DNA of 10,412 nt from an uncultured Actinomycetes bacterium. GTDB taxonomy: Bacteria > Actinomycetota > CALGFH01. The notes under the pieces were generated by a model that saw only the letters and a list, made by a program, of their open reading frames with translations, was not told the DNA's origin and searched no databases. The translations under genes and the position numbers were made by a program. Position 1 is the stretch's first letter. Each line of letters starts with the position of its first letter. The stretch lies in the NCBI GenBank assembly GCA_937881255.1, contig CALGFH010000016.1, positions 1 to 10,412 on the forward strand, read 5' to 3'. This document shows positions 1 through 6,325 of the stretch, one piece after another.

Positions 1-29
1 GTGAGGAACCAGTCCTGGACCTCCGGCAT
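1..29 (-). CDS. Start of a divergent gene of unknown function (partial)
   Basis: Read on the minus strand, an ATG at 29-27 opens a frame beginning MPEVQDWFL that runs off the left edge. A GAGGAG ribosome binding site lies at 40-35, five bases before the ATG, which is why this is called a gene start. Only nine codons are visible, so no family can be named. It would be transcribed away from the aldo/keto-reductase gene. It could be a chance start, but the spacing and strength of the binding site favour a real gene. Confidence 0.45.
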
Positions 30-108
30 CTGGCCTCCTCGTCGGGTGTCGGGGCGGTCGTAGACTGGGCGGCGGGCCCCCCAGCCAAACCGCCAAGGAG
101 CGTACCCC
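30..108. promoter_or_regulatory. Divergent intergenic region with probable promoters
   Basis: This gap separates the minus-strand start at 29 from the plus-strand GTG at 109 and should hold promoters for both. TAGACT at 61-66 fits the loose actinobacterial -10 pattern TAnnnT for the plus-strand genes, without a convincing -35. AAGGAG at 95-100 is a good ribosome binding site for the GTG at 109, with eight bases between. No operator palindrome is evident. Confidence 0.35.
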
Positions 109-993
109 GTGCGTCGTCGCCGCATCGGCTCGACCGACCTTGAGGCCAGCGAGGTCGGGCTGGCCGTGTGGTCGCTGGTCGCCGGGGAGGGCGCCCGGTC
201 CGACGAGGCCGCCGCCGGGGTGCTCGGGGCCGCCCTCGACCTCGGCGTTGCCTACTTCGAGGCCACCGACAGCGACGACGGCGGCCGGGCCGAGGAGCTG
301 CTCGGCCAGGCCGTGCGCGGGCACCGGGACGAGGTCACGGTGGCCACCACCTTCGGCTACGACACCACCCCGCGGCCCTGGGAGCCGGCCGGGGCCGAGC
401 CCCGCCACGACTGGTCGGCGGCGTTCGCGGCCCGGGCCCTGGACCGGTCGCTGCGGCGGCTGCGGCTGGAGCCGATCGACCTGTGGCTGCTGCACCACCC
501 GACCATGGACGCGATCTCCTCCGACGAGCTCTTCGAGCTGCTGGAGGCCCAGGTCGGCAAGGGCAAGATCCGCCACTACGGGGTGGTCCTCGGCCCCGGG
601 CCGGGCTGGGGCGACGAGGGCGCGGCGGCCCTCCAGGAGCGGCGGGTCGCGGCCGTCGAGACCGTCTACAACGTGGCCGAGCAGTCCCCGGGGCGCGACC
701 TGGCCGCGCTGGCCACCGAGACCGGGGCCGGCCTGGTCGTCCGCGACCCGCTGGCCCCGCGCCTGGAGGCGGCCGGCCGGGCCCGGCTGGGCTTCCTGGA
801 GCGGGACCGGGGCCAGACCCTCGACCAGGCCCTGCTCCGCTTCGCCCTGGCCGACCCGGCGGTGGCCACCACCCTGCCGCCGGTGCGGGACCGCGACCAC
901 CTGGCCGAGCTGGCCGGCGCGGCCGACCTCGACCCGCCCACCCCCGAGGACCTCGACCTGATCGCCGAGCTCCACGCAGGAGGCAGCCGATGA
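109..993 (+). CDS. Aldo/keto reductase-like protein with degenerate catalytic tetrad
   Basis: A 294-residue protein with the aldo/keto reductase barrel pattern: an N-terminal RRIGSTDLEASEVGL strand, the GVAYFEATD segment (47-54), DLWLLHHP (124-131) and KGKIRHYGVV (151-160). The usual active site is Asp, Tyr, Lys and His. Here the FDTAD-type motif reads FEATD (Glu51 at the Asp position), the following region is DDGGRAEELLG with no Tyr, and the ATK motif reads ATT (Thr81 for Lys). Only His129 is kept. Classical NADPH-dependent carbonyl reduction is therefore doubtful, although the fold and frame are intact. The GTG start is chosen because AAGGAG lies eight bases upstream and the family N-terminus follows directly. 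Its stop overlaps the hemL start by ATGA, so the two are probably translationally coupled. A helper or regulatory role near tetrapyrrole synthesis is possible but is inference only. Confidence 0.85.
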   Translation: MRRRRIGSTDLEASEVGLAVWSLVAGEGARSDEAAAGVLGAALDLGVAYFEATDSDDGGRAEELLGQAVRGHRDEVTVATTFGYDTTPRPWEPAGAEPRHDWSAAFAARALDRSLRRLRLEPIDLWLLHHPTMDAISSDELFELLEAQVGKGKIRHYGVVLGPGPGWGDEGAAALQERRVAAVETVYNVAEQSPGRDLAALATETGAGLVVRDPLAPRLEAAGRARLGFLERDRGQTLDQALLRFALADPAVATTLPPVRDRDHLAELAGAADLDPPTPEDLDLIAELHAGGSR

Positions 994-2334
994 CCCGGAC
1001 CGAACGGAGCGAGGCCCTGTTCCAGCGGGCCACCAAGGTCATCCCCGGCGGGGTGAACTCGCCCGTGCGGGCCTTCGGGGGGGTGGGGGGCACGCCGCGG
1101 TTCTTCGCCGGCGGGCAGGGGCCGTACCTGTGGGACGTGGACGGGAACCGCTACGTCGACCTGGTCTGCAGCTGGGGGCCGCTGATCGCCGGGCACGCCC
1201 ACCCCCGGGTGGTCGAGGCGGTGCAGGCGGCCACCGCCCAGGGGACCTCCTTCGGGGCGCCCACCGAGGCCGAGGTCGAGCTGGCCGAGGAGGTCGCCCG
1301 GCGGGTCCCGGCGGTGGAGAAGCTCCGCATGGTCAGCTCCGGCACCGAGGCCACCATGAGCGCGGCCCGCCTGGCCAGGGCGGCCACCGGCCGGCCCAAG
1401 CTGGTCAAGTTCGCCGGCTGCTACCACGGCCACGCCGACGCCCTGCTGGCCGCCGCCGGCTCGGGCGTGGCCACCCTGGGCCTGCCCGACTCGCCGGGGG
1501 TCACGGCCGCCCAGACGGCCGACACGGTCGTCCTCCCCTACAACGACACCGGCGCCCTGGCCGCCGCCTTCGACAGCCTCGGGGACCAGATCGCCGCCGT
1601 GATGGTCGAGCCGATCGCCGCCAACATGGGGGTGGTCCCGCCGACCCAGGCGTTCCTGGCCGCCCTGCGCAGCGAGACCCGGCGCGCCCGGTCGCTGCTG
1701 ATCCTGGACGAGGTGATGACCGGGTTCCGGGTCCACCGCGGCGGCGCCACCGGGCTGTGGTCGCTCGAGCCCGACCTGCTGACCTTCGGCAAGGTGCTGG
1801 GCGGCGGGCTCCCGGCGGCCGCCTACGGCGGGCCGGCCAGCCTGCTCGGGCTGGTCGCCCCGGAGGGCCCCGTGCCTGCTCGGGCTGGTCGCCCCCGAGG
1901 GCCCCGTCTACCAGGCCGGCACCCTGTCCGGGAACCCGCTGGCCACCGCGGCCGGCCTGGCCACCATGTCGCTGCTGGACGACGACGCCTACCGGCACCT
2001 GGACGGCCTGGCCGGCGCCCTGGGCGACGGGCTCAAGGCGGCCTTCGAGGAGGCCGGCGCCCCGGCCCGGGTGCAGCGGGCCGGCAACCTGTTCAGCGTG
2101 TTCATGACCGGCGACGAGGTCGGCGACTACGAGGCCGCCCGGCGCCAGGACACGGCCGCCTACGCCCGCTTCTTCCACGCCATGCTGGAGCGGGGCGTCT
2201 ACCTGCCACCGAGCGCCTTCGAGGCCTGGTTCGTGTCGACCGTCCACACCGACGCCGAGGTGGACCGGATCCTGACCGCGGCCCGGGAGGCGGCCCGGCT
2301 GGCCTACGCCACCGCTCAGCCCTCGAGCCGGTAG
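990..2334 (+). pseudogene. hemL: Glutamate-1-semialdehyde 2,1-aminomutase, frameshifted
   Basis: HemL is a PLP enzyme that converts glutamate-1-semialdehyde to 5-aminolevulinate, the last step of the tRNA-dependent C5 route to haem. Recognisable parts are PGGVNSPVRAFGGVGG near the N-terminus, the SSGTEATMSA cofactor loop, CYHGHAD, LDEVMTGFRV, and the PLP lysine Lys268 in TFGKVLGGGLP. The reading frame is intact to 1873. A 34-bp tandem duplication (1840-1907) then shifts it by +1. The C-terminal half, starting VAPEGPVYQAGTLSGNPLA and ending at TAG 2332-2334, lies in the new frame. Without one repeat copy the protein would be 436 residues, the normal family length. The ATG start has AGGAGG at 978-983 and overlaps the upstream stop. 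HemL is normally essential where the C5 route is used, so an assembly or sequencing error, or a mix of strains, is as likely as a true mutation. The 3' end overlaps the convergent cell-wall hydrolase gene by 19 bases. Confidence 0.93.
1840..1907. repeat. 34-bp tandem duplication inside hemL
   Basis: The copies are 1840-1873 and 1874-1907. They agree at 33 of 34 positions; the difference is G at 1862 versus C at 1896. Each copy encodes LLGLVAPEGPV in its own frame, and the difference is a silent CCG/CCC proline change. Because 34 is not a multiple of three, the second copy throws hemL out of frame. Confidence 0.95.
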
Positions 2335-3419
2335 CCGACGTGGACGTGGCCCTGGTGGCCCTCGTCGGAGAAGTAGGGGCGGCGCCCGATCTCGAACGGC
2401 GAGCCGATCTCGGACGGCCGCAGCGGGCCCTGGAGGCCGTCGAGCCACACCACCAGCTCGCGCGCGGCCCCGCTGGCCTGCGACACCGGCCGCCCGTCGA
2501 CCACGTCGATGTCGAACGCCCGCCAGACGGTGTGGTTGGACACCCGGGTGGTGCCCTTGACGAACCGGGAGTGGCCGGAGCGCAGGCAGCTGAGGCGGAT
2601 GGTGTGGCGCTCGGCCAGGACGGCCAGCAGCGACTGGACCCGCAGGTCGAGCTTGCCCGAGGCCAGGTCGGTCTTGGGGTCGCAGCCGCGGCTGGTGGTG
2701 GTCGTGATCCGCTTGTTGCGCACCAGGGCCTGCACGAACGGGTCGCGTGACGGCGCCACCGGCGGCGCCGTCGAGGTGTAGCGGCCGGCCAGGGTCACCA
2801 CCTCGTGCACGTACCAGCAGGCGTTGTTGTAGCGCTTGAGGGCCACGTGCAGGGCGGCCGACCCGAGCACGTTGGGGCAGGGGTCCTGGCGGATACGCTC
2901 CGGCCGGGCCAGGCCGTCGCCGCACAGCTTGCGGGCCGCCGCCGGGACGGCGTGGGCCGGGTCGTACACGTGGGCGATCACGCCCGTGCCCCAGGTGTCC
3001 CAGGTGCTGGGCCGGCCGTTGCGGATGTTGAACTGCATCGGCCCGGCGCAGCAGCCGAAGCGGTTCACGCCGCTGCGGACCCCGGGGGCCGAGGAGCGGC
3101 CGTGGTCGGACTCGATCTTGCCGATGGCCGCCAGCACCTGCCAGGTCAGCCCCCGGCACTCGGAGGCCGCGTCGGCGTAGAAGTCGAGGTAGCGGCGGGG
3201 GATGTCGGAGACGGCGAACGAGCTGGCCCCACGCTGGCCGCCCGGCCTGGGGTTGGCCTTCTTCTCCGGCTTGGCCCCGAGCGCCTTGGCGATCGAGCGC
3301 CCGACGGCCTTGGGCACGTCGGCCAGGGGGAACCCGGGCGAGGCGCGGCTGCTCAGCACGGCCAGGGTCAGCAGCGCCACCAGCACCGCCCCGGCCTTGG
3401 TGCGGACGCTCCGGTTCAC
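2316..3419 (-). CDS. Secreted cell-wall hydrolase: SLT-like domain plus M15-like peptidase domain
   Basis: A 367-residue protein with an N-terminal hydrophobic export signal or anchor (residues about 9-24, AGAVLVALLTLAVLSS). Residues 73-215 resemble a soluble lytic transglycosylase fold: LTWQVLAAIGKIESDHGRS supplies Glu103 as the likely catalytic acid, followed by GPMQF and ALKRYNNACWYV. Residues 235-364 resemble an M15 D-Ala-D-Ala-type metallopeptidase: SNHTVWRAFDID gives His296 and Asp303 or Asp305, and GHVHVGY gives His358 and His360 as possible zinc ligands. It would cut both glycan and peptide parts of peptidoglycan outside the membrane. The GTG start at 3419 is chosen because it overlaps the previous stop (GTGA), has GGAAGG upstream, and leaves the hydrophobic segment at the N-terminus. 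It is the last gene of a three-gene operon. Local wall opening for a membrane complex is a plausible role, by analogy with conjugation hydrolases. The domain calls are by motif only. Confidence 0.8.
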   Translation of the reverse strand: MNRSVRTKAGAVLVALLTLAVLSSRASPGFPLADVPKAVGRSIAKALGAKPEKKANPRPGGQRGASSFAVSDIPRRYLDFYADAASECRGLTWQVLAAIGKIESDHGRSSAPGVRSGVNRFGCCAGPMQFNIRNGRPSTWDTWGTGVIAHVYDPAHAVPAAARKLCGDGLARPERIRQDPCPNVLGSAALHVALKRYNNACWYVHEVVTLAGRYTSTAPPVAPSRDPFVQALVRNKRITTTTSRGCDPKTDLASGKLDLRVQSLLAVLAERHTIRLSCLRSGHSRFVKGTTRVSNHTVWRAFDIDVVDGRPVSQASGAARELVVWLDGLQGPLRPSEIGSPFEIGRRPYFSDEGHQGHVHVGYRLEG

Positions 3420-3982
3420 GGCACCTTCCAGCCCGACGAGCCCTTGCGGACGGTCACGTAGTCGCTCGGCATCCGCGACCCGGCGCCCTCGGCCACCACC
3501 AGCACCTGGACCTCGGTGGCGCTGACCTTGCGCTGCTGCAGGGCCCGCACCTTGTCCACGGCCACCTTCTGGCGGGCCGCCCACCAGGCGGCGGCCGCCT
3601 CGGCGGCGGTGGCGGCCGGCTTGGCCCGCACCGGCGAGGCGGCCGCCGAGCGGCTCACGGCGGCGGCCTCGGTGGCCCCGGCGCCGGCCAGGCCGGCCGG
3701 CCGGAAGATCGCCGGCACCCGCGGGGCCCCGGCGCCGGCCAGGCCGGCCGGCCGGAAGATCGCCGGCACCCGCGGCTGGTCGGCGGAGTCGTACAGGTAC
3801 CCGACGGCGGCCACGGCGACAACGGCCAGGGCGACGGCGGCCAGCAGCCGGCGGCCCATCGGGGTCGCGGCCAGGCGCATCGGCCAGGACAGCAGCCAGG
3901 CGGCGGCCCGCGCGCCCTCGCCCCCGGGGGCGACGACCACGGCCGGGCGGGACGAGCGGAAGACGGTCGACTCGGCGTTCAT
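3416..3982 (-). CDS. Single-pass membrane protein with small C-terminal domain, possibly VirB8/TcpC-like
   Basis: A 188-residue protein. Residues 1-43 look cytoplasmic, 44-63 (RRLLAAVALAVVAVAAVGYL) form one membrane helix, and 64-135 are an Ala/Pro-rich linker. The linker holds two identical 17-residue units (PRVPAIFRPAGLAGAGA) at 70-86 and 87-103, caused by a 51-bp duplication. The C-terminal part (136-188) ends in DYVTVRKGSSGWKV, a strand pattern seen at the end of NTF2-like domains such as VirB8 and TcpC. At about 50 residues it is short for a full domain of that kind. The ATG start has GAGGAG eight bases upstream and lies four bases after the stop of the 420-residue membrane protein; its own stop overlaps the next gene. 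It is probably a bitopic scaffold between the membrane protein and the wall hydrolase. The family assignment is weak. Confidence 0.75.
   Translation of the reverse strand: MNAESTVFRSSRPAVVVAPGGEGARAAAWLLSWPMRLAATPMGRRLLAAVALAVVAVAAVGYLYDSADQPRVPAIFRPAGLAGAGAPRVPAIFRPAGLAGAGATEAAAVSRSAAASPVRAKPAATAAEAAAAWWAARQKVAVDKVRALQQRKVSATEVQVLVVAEGAGSRMPSDYVTVRKGSSGWKVP
3674..3775. repeat. Perfect 51-bp tandem duplication, in frame
   Basis: The copies are 3674-3724 and 3725-3775 and are identical at all 51 positions. They encode two 17-residue units in the linker just outside the membrane helix of the 188-residue protein. The reading frame is kept, so linker length changes without loss of function. The unit contains the GC palindrome GGCCGGCCGGCC, which may favour slippage. 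Confidence 0.97.
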
Positions 3983-3986
3983 GCGA

Positions 3987-5249
3987 TCAGCTCCTCGGGG
4001 CGTTCGCGGCGGGGGCCGGGCGGCCGGGGGGAGGGGGCAGGCCCGGGCCCTGGCGCTTGCGGGTCAGCCAGCGCCCGATCAGGAAGGCGGCCAGCGCCGG
4101 CCAGGTCGACCCGGCCAGCAGCAGGCCGACGTACTCGTCGGAGGCGTGCAGGGTCTCGGCCGCCCGCACGACCACGAACGACAGCAGCGACGCCCCGGCG
4201 AGCACGGCCGCCGAGCCGAGCAGGGGAGCCAGCCAGAGGCGGACAAGGGCCCGGCGGTGGCGGCGGCCGGCCACGGCCAGGGGCAGCACGAACAGCCCGG
4301 CCAGGCAGAGCAGGAACAGCAGGGTCTGGGCACAGGCCGCGACCATGGCAAGCAGCCCGAGCCCGACCGCGAACGGCAGCACGTAGCCGAGCGCCGAGGT
4401 GGCGATGAAGGCCCGCTCGGGGCCGCGGTGCCCGACCGCCCAGTCGTTGACCGCGGAGACGTTCCTGCGCAGCGCCTCGAGCACGTTCGCCTTCTTGCCC
4501 GGCGGAGCCTCGGCGAGCACGGCCGTGCCGGTCTGCATGCGCGACAGCGGGTGGGCCACGAACGACCGCCAGTAGCGGGTCAGCAGCCGGCGCTGGGTCG
4601 GGTCGGTGTCGCGCTGGCCGCCGAGGGCGCGGTCGGGCGCGACCCGCGTGACCACCGCCAGCATGGCGTTGGGCACCAGCACGCCCGGTCGCGCGGCCGC
4701 CTCAACGGTGCTGTAGGGGCGGGTCAGCAGCACCGTCACCACCACCAGCAGCAGGGCGGCCACGGTCAGGCTGCGCCAGGCCGGGCGGCGGACAACGCCC
4801 CAGGCGATCAGGCCGAGCAGGGCGGCCTTGGTGGCGGCCTCCAGGAGCCGGCCGTTGGCCGACCGGAAGCCGCCGAGGGACTCGGCCGCCCCGCCGCCCA
4901 CCAGGACGTCGAACAGGCTGAGCCGGAGCATGTCGCGCTGGCGCTCGATGGAGGACTTGGCCAGCCAGGCGGTGGCCCGGACGGCGCCCCTGGCGTAGGC
5001 GTTGAGGGCGCCGCGGCCCTGCACGTCGACCTGCTCCCGCTGGTAGTCCCAGGGGTCGGGGTCGGCTCCGGCGGCGGGCGTGCCCGGGTTGGCCACCACG
5101 ACGATGGCCAGCAGGATGAACCCCACCGCCAGATAGCGGAACAGCAGGGTGCGGAAGCGCACCGGGCCACGGTCGAGGGGAGCGGCCGCCGGGATGCGGG
5201 TGGCGCCGCCCATCGACCCGACCCGGCTGCGCACGGCGGTCCTGTCCAC
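3987..5249 (-). CDS. Multi-pass membrane protein, possibly VirB6/TrbL-like
   Basis: A 420-residue membrane protein of no firmly recognised family. Hydrophobic segments lie at about 35-54, 141-153, 161-176, 286-307, 309-327, 336-362 and 373-391. A long loop at residues 55-140 follows the first helix and a second at 177-280 lies before the last helices. The C-terminus (398-420) is Pro-rich and basic. Many helices, large loops and a downstream bitopic protein plus cell-wall hydrolase recall the VirB6/TrbL-like channel protein of conjugative type IV secretion, but this is inferred from layout. The frame stays open to a TTG at 5303, which lies inside a LexA-type palindrome. The GTG at 5249 is preferred because AAGGGG (5260-5255) lies five bases before it and it leaves room for the operator. 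It is the first gene of the operon, four bases before the next. Confidence 0.75.
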   Translation of the reverse strand: MDRTAVRSRVGSMGGATRIPAAAPLDRGPVRFRTLLFRYLAVGFILLAIVVVANPGTPAAGADPDPWDYQREQVDVQGRGALNAYARGAVRATAWLAKSSIERQRDMLRLSLFDVLVGGGAAESLGGFRSANGRLLEAATKAALLGLIAWGVVRRPAWRSLTVAALLLVVVTVLLTRPYSTVEAAARPGVLVPNAMLAVVTRVAPDRALGGQRDTDPTQRRLLTRYWRSFVAHPLSRMQTGTAVLAEAPPGKKANVLEALRRNVSAVNDWAVGHRGPERAFIATSALGYVLPFAVGLGLLAMVAACAQTLLFLLCLAGLFVLPLAVAGRRHRRALVRLWLAPLLGSAAVLAGASLLSFVVVRAAETLHASDEYVGLLLAGSTWPALAAFLIGRWLTRKRQGPGLPPPPGRPAPAANAPRS

Positions 5250-5254
5250 GGCTT

Positions 5255-5260
5255 CCCCTT
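5255..5260 (-). promoter_or_regulatory. Ribosome binding site that decides the start of the 420-residue membrane protein
   Basis: AAGGGG on the minus strand lies five bases before the GTG at 5249. The alternative TTG at 5303 has its nearest purine-rich stretch (AAAAGGAG) about 25 bases away, too far for normal initiation. Confidence 0.5.
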
Positions 5261-5295
5261 CGCGTGAACCTGTCTCGCGTGTACCTCGTACCGGG

Positions 5296-5311
5296 TCGAA
5301 CAAATGTTCGA
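5296..5311. promoter_or_regulatory. LexA/SOS box 1
   Basis: TCGAAC-AAAT-GTTCGA is a perfect 16-bp palindrome with a four-base centre. It equals the mycobacterial LexA box form TCGAAC-N4-GTTCGA and also fits the Gram-positive GAACRNRYGTTC core. It lies 46 bases before the preferred GTG start of the three-gene envelope operon. LexA binding here should repress the operon until DNA damage. Confidence 0.8.
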
Positions 5312-5314
5312 ATA

Positions 5315-5326
5315 GAACGTATGTTC
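5315..5326. promoter_or_regulatory. LexA/SOS box 2
   Basis: GAAC-GTAT-GTTC fits the GAACRNRYGTTC core, but the outer bases do not pair, so it is probably weaker than box 1. Its centre is 17 bp from that of box 1, so two LexA dimers could bind side by side on the promoter. Confidence 0.65.
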
Positions 5327-5349
5327 GCTCCTTTTCCCCTGGTAGTCAA
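5320..5349 (-). promoter_or_regulatory. Candidate promoter of the SOS-type operon
   Basis: On the minus strand TTGACT (5349-5344) is a good -35 match. The -10 is unclear: AACATA (5325-5320) is 18 bases away and poor, while TACGTT (5321-5316) fits TAnnnT but is 22 bases away. Either would place LexA box 2 on the -10 and box 1 near the transcription start, which suits repression. Confidence 0.35.
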
Positions 5350-5357
5350 GTTGCAGA

Positions 5358-5394
5358 TATCCCCTTCGTTCCACCTGGTGGAGCGGAGGGGATA
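5358..5394 (-). terminator. Strong hairpin after the transposase-like gene
   Basis: An inverted repeat with arms TATCCCCT and AGGGGATA and an inner TCCACCTGGTGGA palindrome. Read as plus-strand RNA the stem is 17 bp with two G-U pairs and a CTG loop; as minus-strand RNA the two G-U positions become mismatches. It starts 11 bases after the stop at 5406 and ends just before the next promoter, as expected of a terminator separating the two minus-strand operons. No T-run follows, which is common in GC-rich actinobacteria. Confidence 0.6.
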
Positions 5395-5405
5395 GAGGGG
5401 AACGG

Positions 5406-6317
5406 CTAGCTGCCGACGACCCGGCGGTAGGGCACGGGGGGCGTGACCACCGCCTCCTCCAGGAGGCGGTAGAAGAGCAGGCCGCGGTGGGTCGAGGTGC
5501 GGCGGTTGAACCGGAAGGTGAACTCGTCCAGGTACCAGTCGAGCTGAGCCGGCGAGGTCGCCCCCTGGTGGGTGCCGCGCAGCCAGCCGGCCAGGGCCTG
5601 CTCGACCGCCGGCAGGTGGGTCAGGGCGGGGGCCCGCTCGGTCATGAAGCCGAGCTCGGCCAGCGGCCACCACCTCTCCAGGCGGACGGCCCGGATCAGG
5701 GTGCCCGGCTCCACCACCCGGCCGGCGAACGCGGCCAGGCCGCCGGCGGCCGGGGACGGGAGCCGCTGCATCCGGACCCGGCCCGGGGTCTCGCCCCGGT
5801 CCTCGAGGGCGATGGCCGCGACCGCCCCGCCGGGCCCGCCGCGCCGGGCCGGCCGGGGGGCTGGCAGGGTGCCGAGTTCGACCCGGCCCTCGAGCCGGGG
5901 CCGGCCCGAGCGGACCATGGCCCGGCGGAACCGGTGCAGCATCGTCCAGGCGGTCTCGTAGCTGCCCAGGTCGAGGGCGCGGGCCAGCTGGCGGGCCGAC
6001 ACCCCCTGCTCGGCCGTTGCCACCAGCCAGGCGGCCGCGAACCAGGTGCGCAGGGGCGTCCGGGTGCCCTGGAAGAGGGTCCCGGCGGTGACGGTCGTCT
6101 GGTGGCCGCAGGAGCGGCAGACCAGCCGCTGGCGCGACCCCCGCCAGGGCGGGCGGGCCTCGCCGCAGCCGGGGCAGAGGAACCCGTGCGGCCAGCTCAG
6201 GCGCTCCAGGTAGTCCAGGCAGGCGGCCTCGTCGGGGAAGAAGGCCAGGAACTGGTCCCAGTCGGCCGGGTAGTCGTGCCCGGCGACCGGCCGGTCGGTG
6301 GTCGCCAGGGGGTCCAC
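5406..6317 (-). CDS. IS1595-type transposase-like protein lacking the catalytic residues
   Basis: A 303-residue protein with the layout of IS1595/ISXO2-type transposases. It has the N-terminal DYPADWDQFLAFFPDEAACLDYLERLSWP block, a zinc ribbon (Cys48, Cys51, Cys67, Cys70), TTVTAGTLFQGTRTPLRTWF, a helix-turn-helix-like part with SARQLARALDLGSYETAWTM, and the end motif YLDEFTFRFNRR (262-273). The catalytic positions are changed. The VEVDE motif reads VELGT (Gly149), the TDGW region reads AVRLERWW (210-217), and the SNLK motif before WLRGTH reads ALAG (241-244). No stop or frameshift interrupts it and base composition matches its neighbours. No terminal inverted repeats were seen, and it starts only eight bases after the preceding gene. 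It is probably a domesticated or fossil element kept as a DNA-binding protein. GTG 6317 is the only reasonable start in this frame, though its ribosome binding site is weak. Confidence 0.85.
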   Translation of the reverse strand: MDPLATTDRPVAGHDYPADWDQFLAFFPDEAACLDYLERLSWPHGFLCPGCGEARPPWRGSRQRLVCRSCGHQTTVTAGTLFQGTRTPLRTWFAAAWLVATAEQGVSARQLARALDLGSYETAWTMLHRFRRAMVRSGRPRLEGRVELGTLPAPRPARRGGPGGAVAAIALEDRGETPGRVRMQRLPSPAAGGLAAFAGRVVEPGTLIRAVRLERWWPLAELGFMTERAPALTHLPAVEQALAGWLRGTHQGATSPAQLDWYLDEFTFRFNRRTSTHRGLLFYRLLEEAVVTPPVPYRRVVGS

Positions 6318-6325
6318 GGCCGGGC

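Noticed and set aside
990..2334. Two genuine separate hemL genes or a programmed frameshift
   Set aside because: Both parts form one normal-length enzyme once a 34-bp copy is removed, and a duplicated coding stretch is not the pattern of a programmed slip site.
168..2750. Very long open frames opposite or out of frame with the real genes, for example 168-2750 plus, 3516-5267 plus, 7625-9463 plus
   Set aside because: They are Arg/Gly/Pro/Ala-rich low-complexity translations typical of shadows in GC-rich DNA and lack family motifs, apart from the hemL part of 168-2750.
3420..3584. Upstream extension of the cell-wall hydrolase to 3584
   Set aside because: It would run through most of the C-terminal coding part of the 188-residue gene. 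The GTGA overlap at 3419 and the export signal right after it give a better start.
3674..3775. CRISPR array
   Set aside because: There are only two copies, with no spacers, inside a coding frame.
5250..5303. Start of the 420-residue membrane protein at TTG 5303
   Set aside because: The TTG lies inside the LexA palindrome and has no ribosome binding site at a usable distance; GTG 5249 has one.
2316..5303. Firm annotation as a conjugative type IV secretion system
   Set aside because: No ATPase, coupling protein, relaxase or attachment site is in the window, and the family likeness rests on layout and short motifs.
5406..6317. A complete, mobile insertion sequence
   Set aside because: No terminal inverted repeats or target duplications were seen, neighbouring genes are packed closely, and the catalytic motifs are lost.
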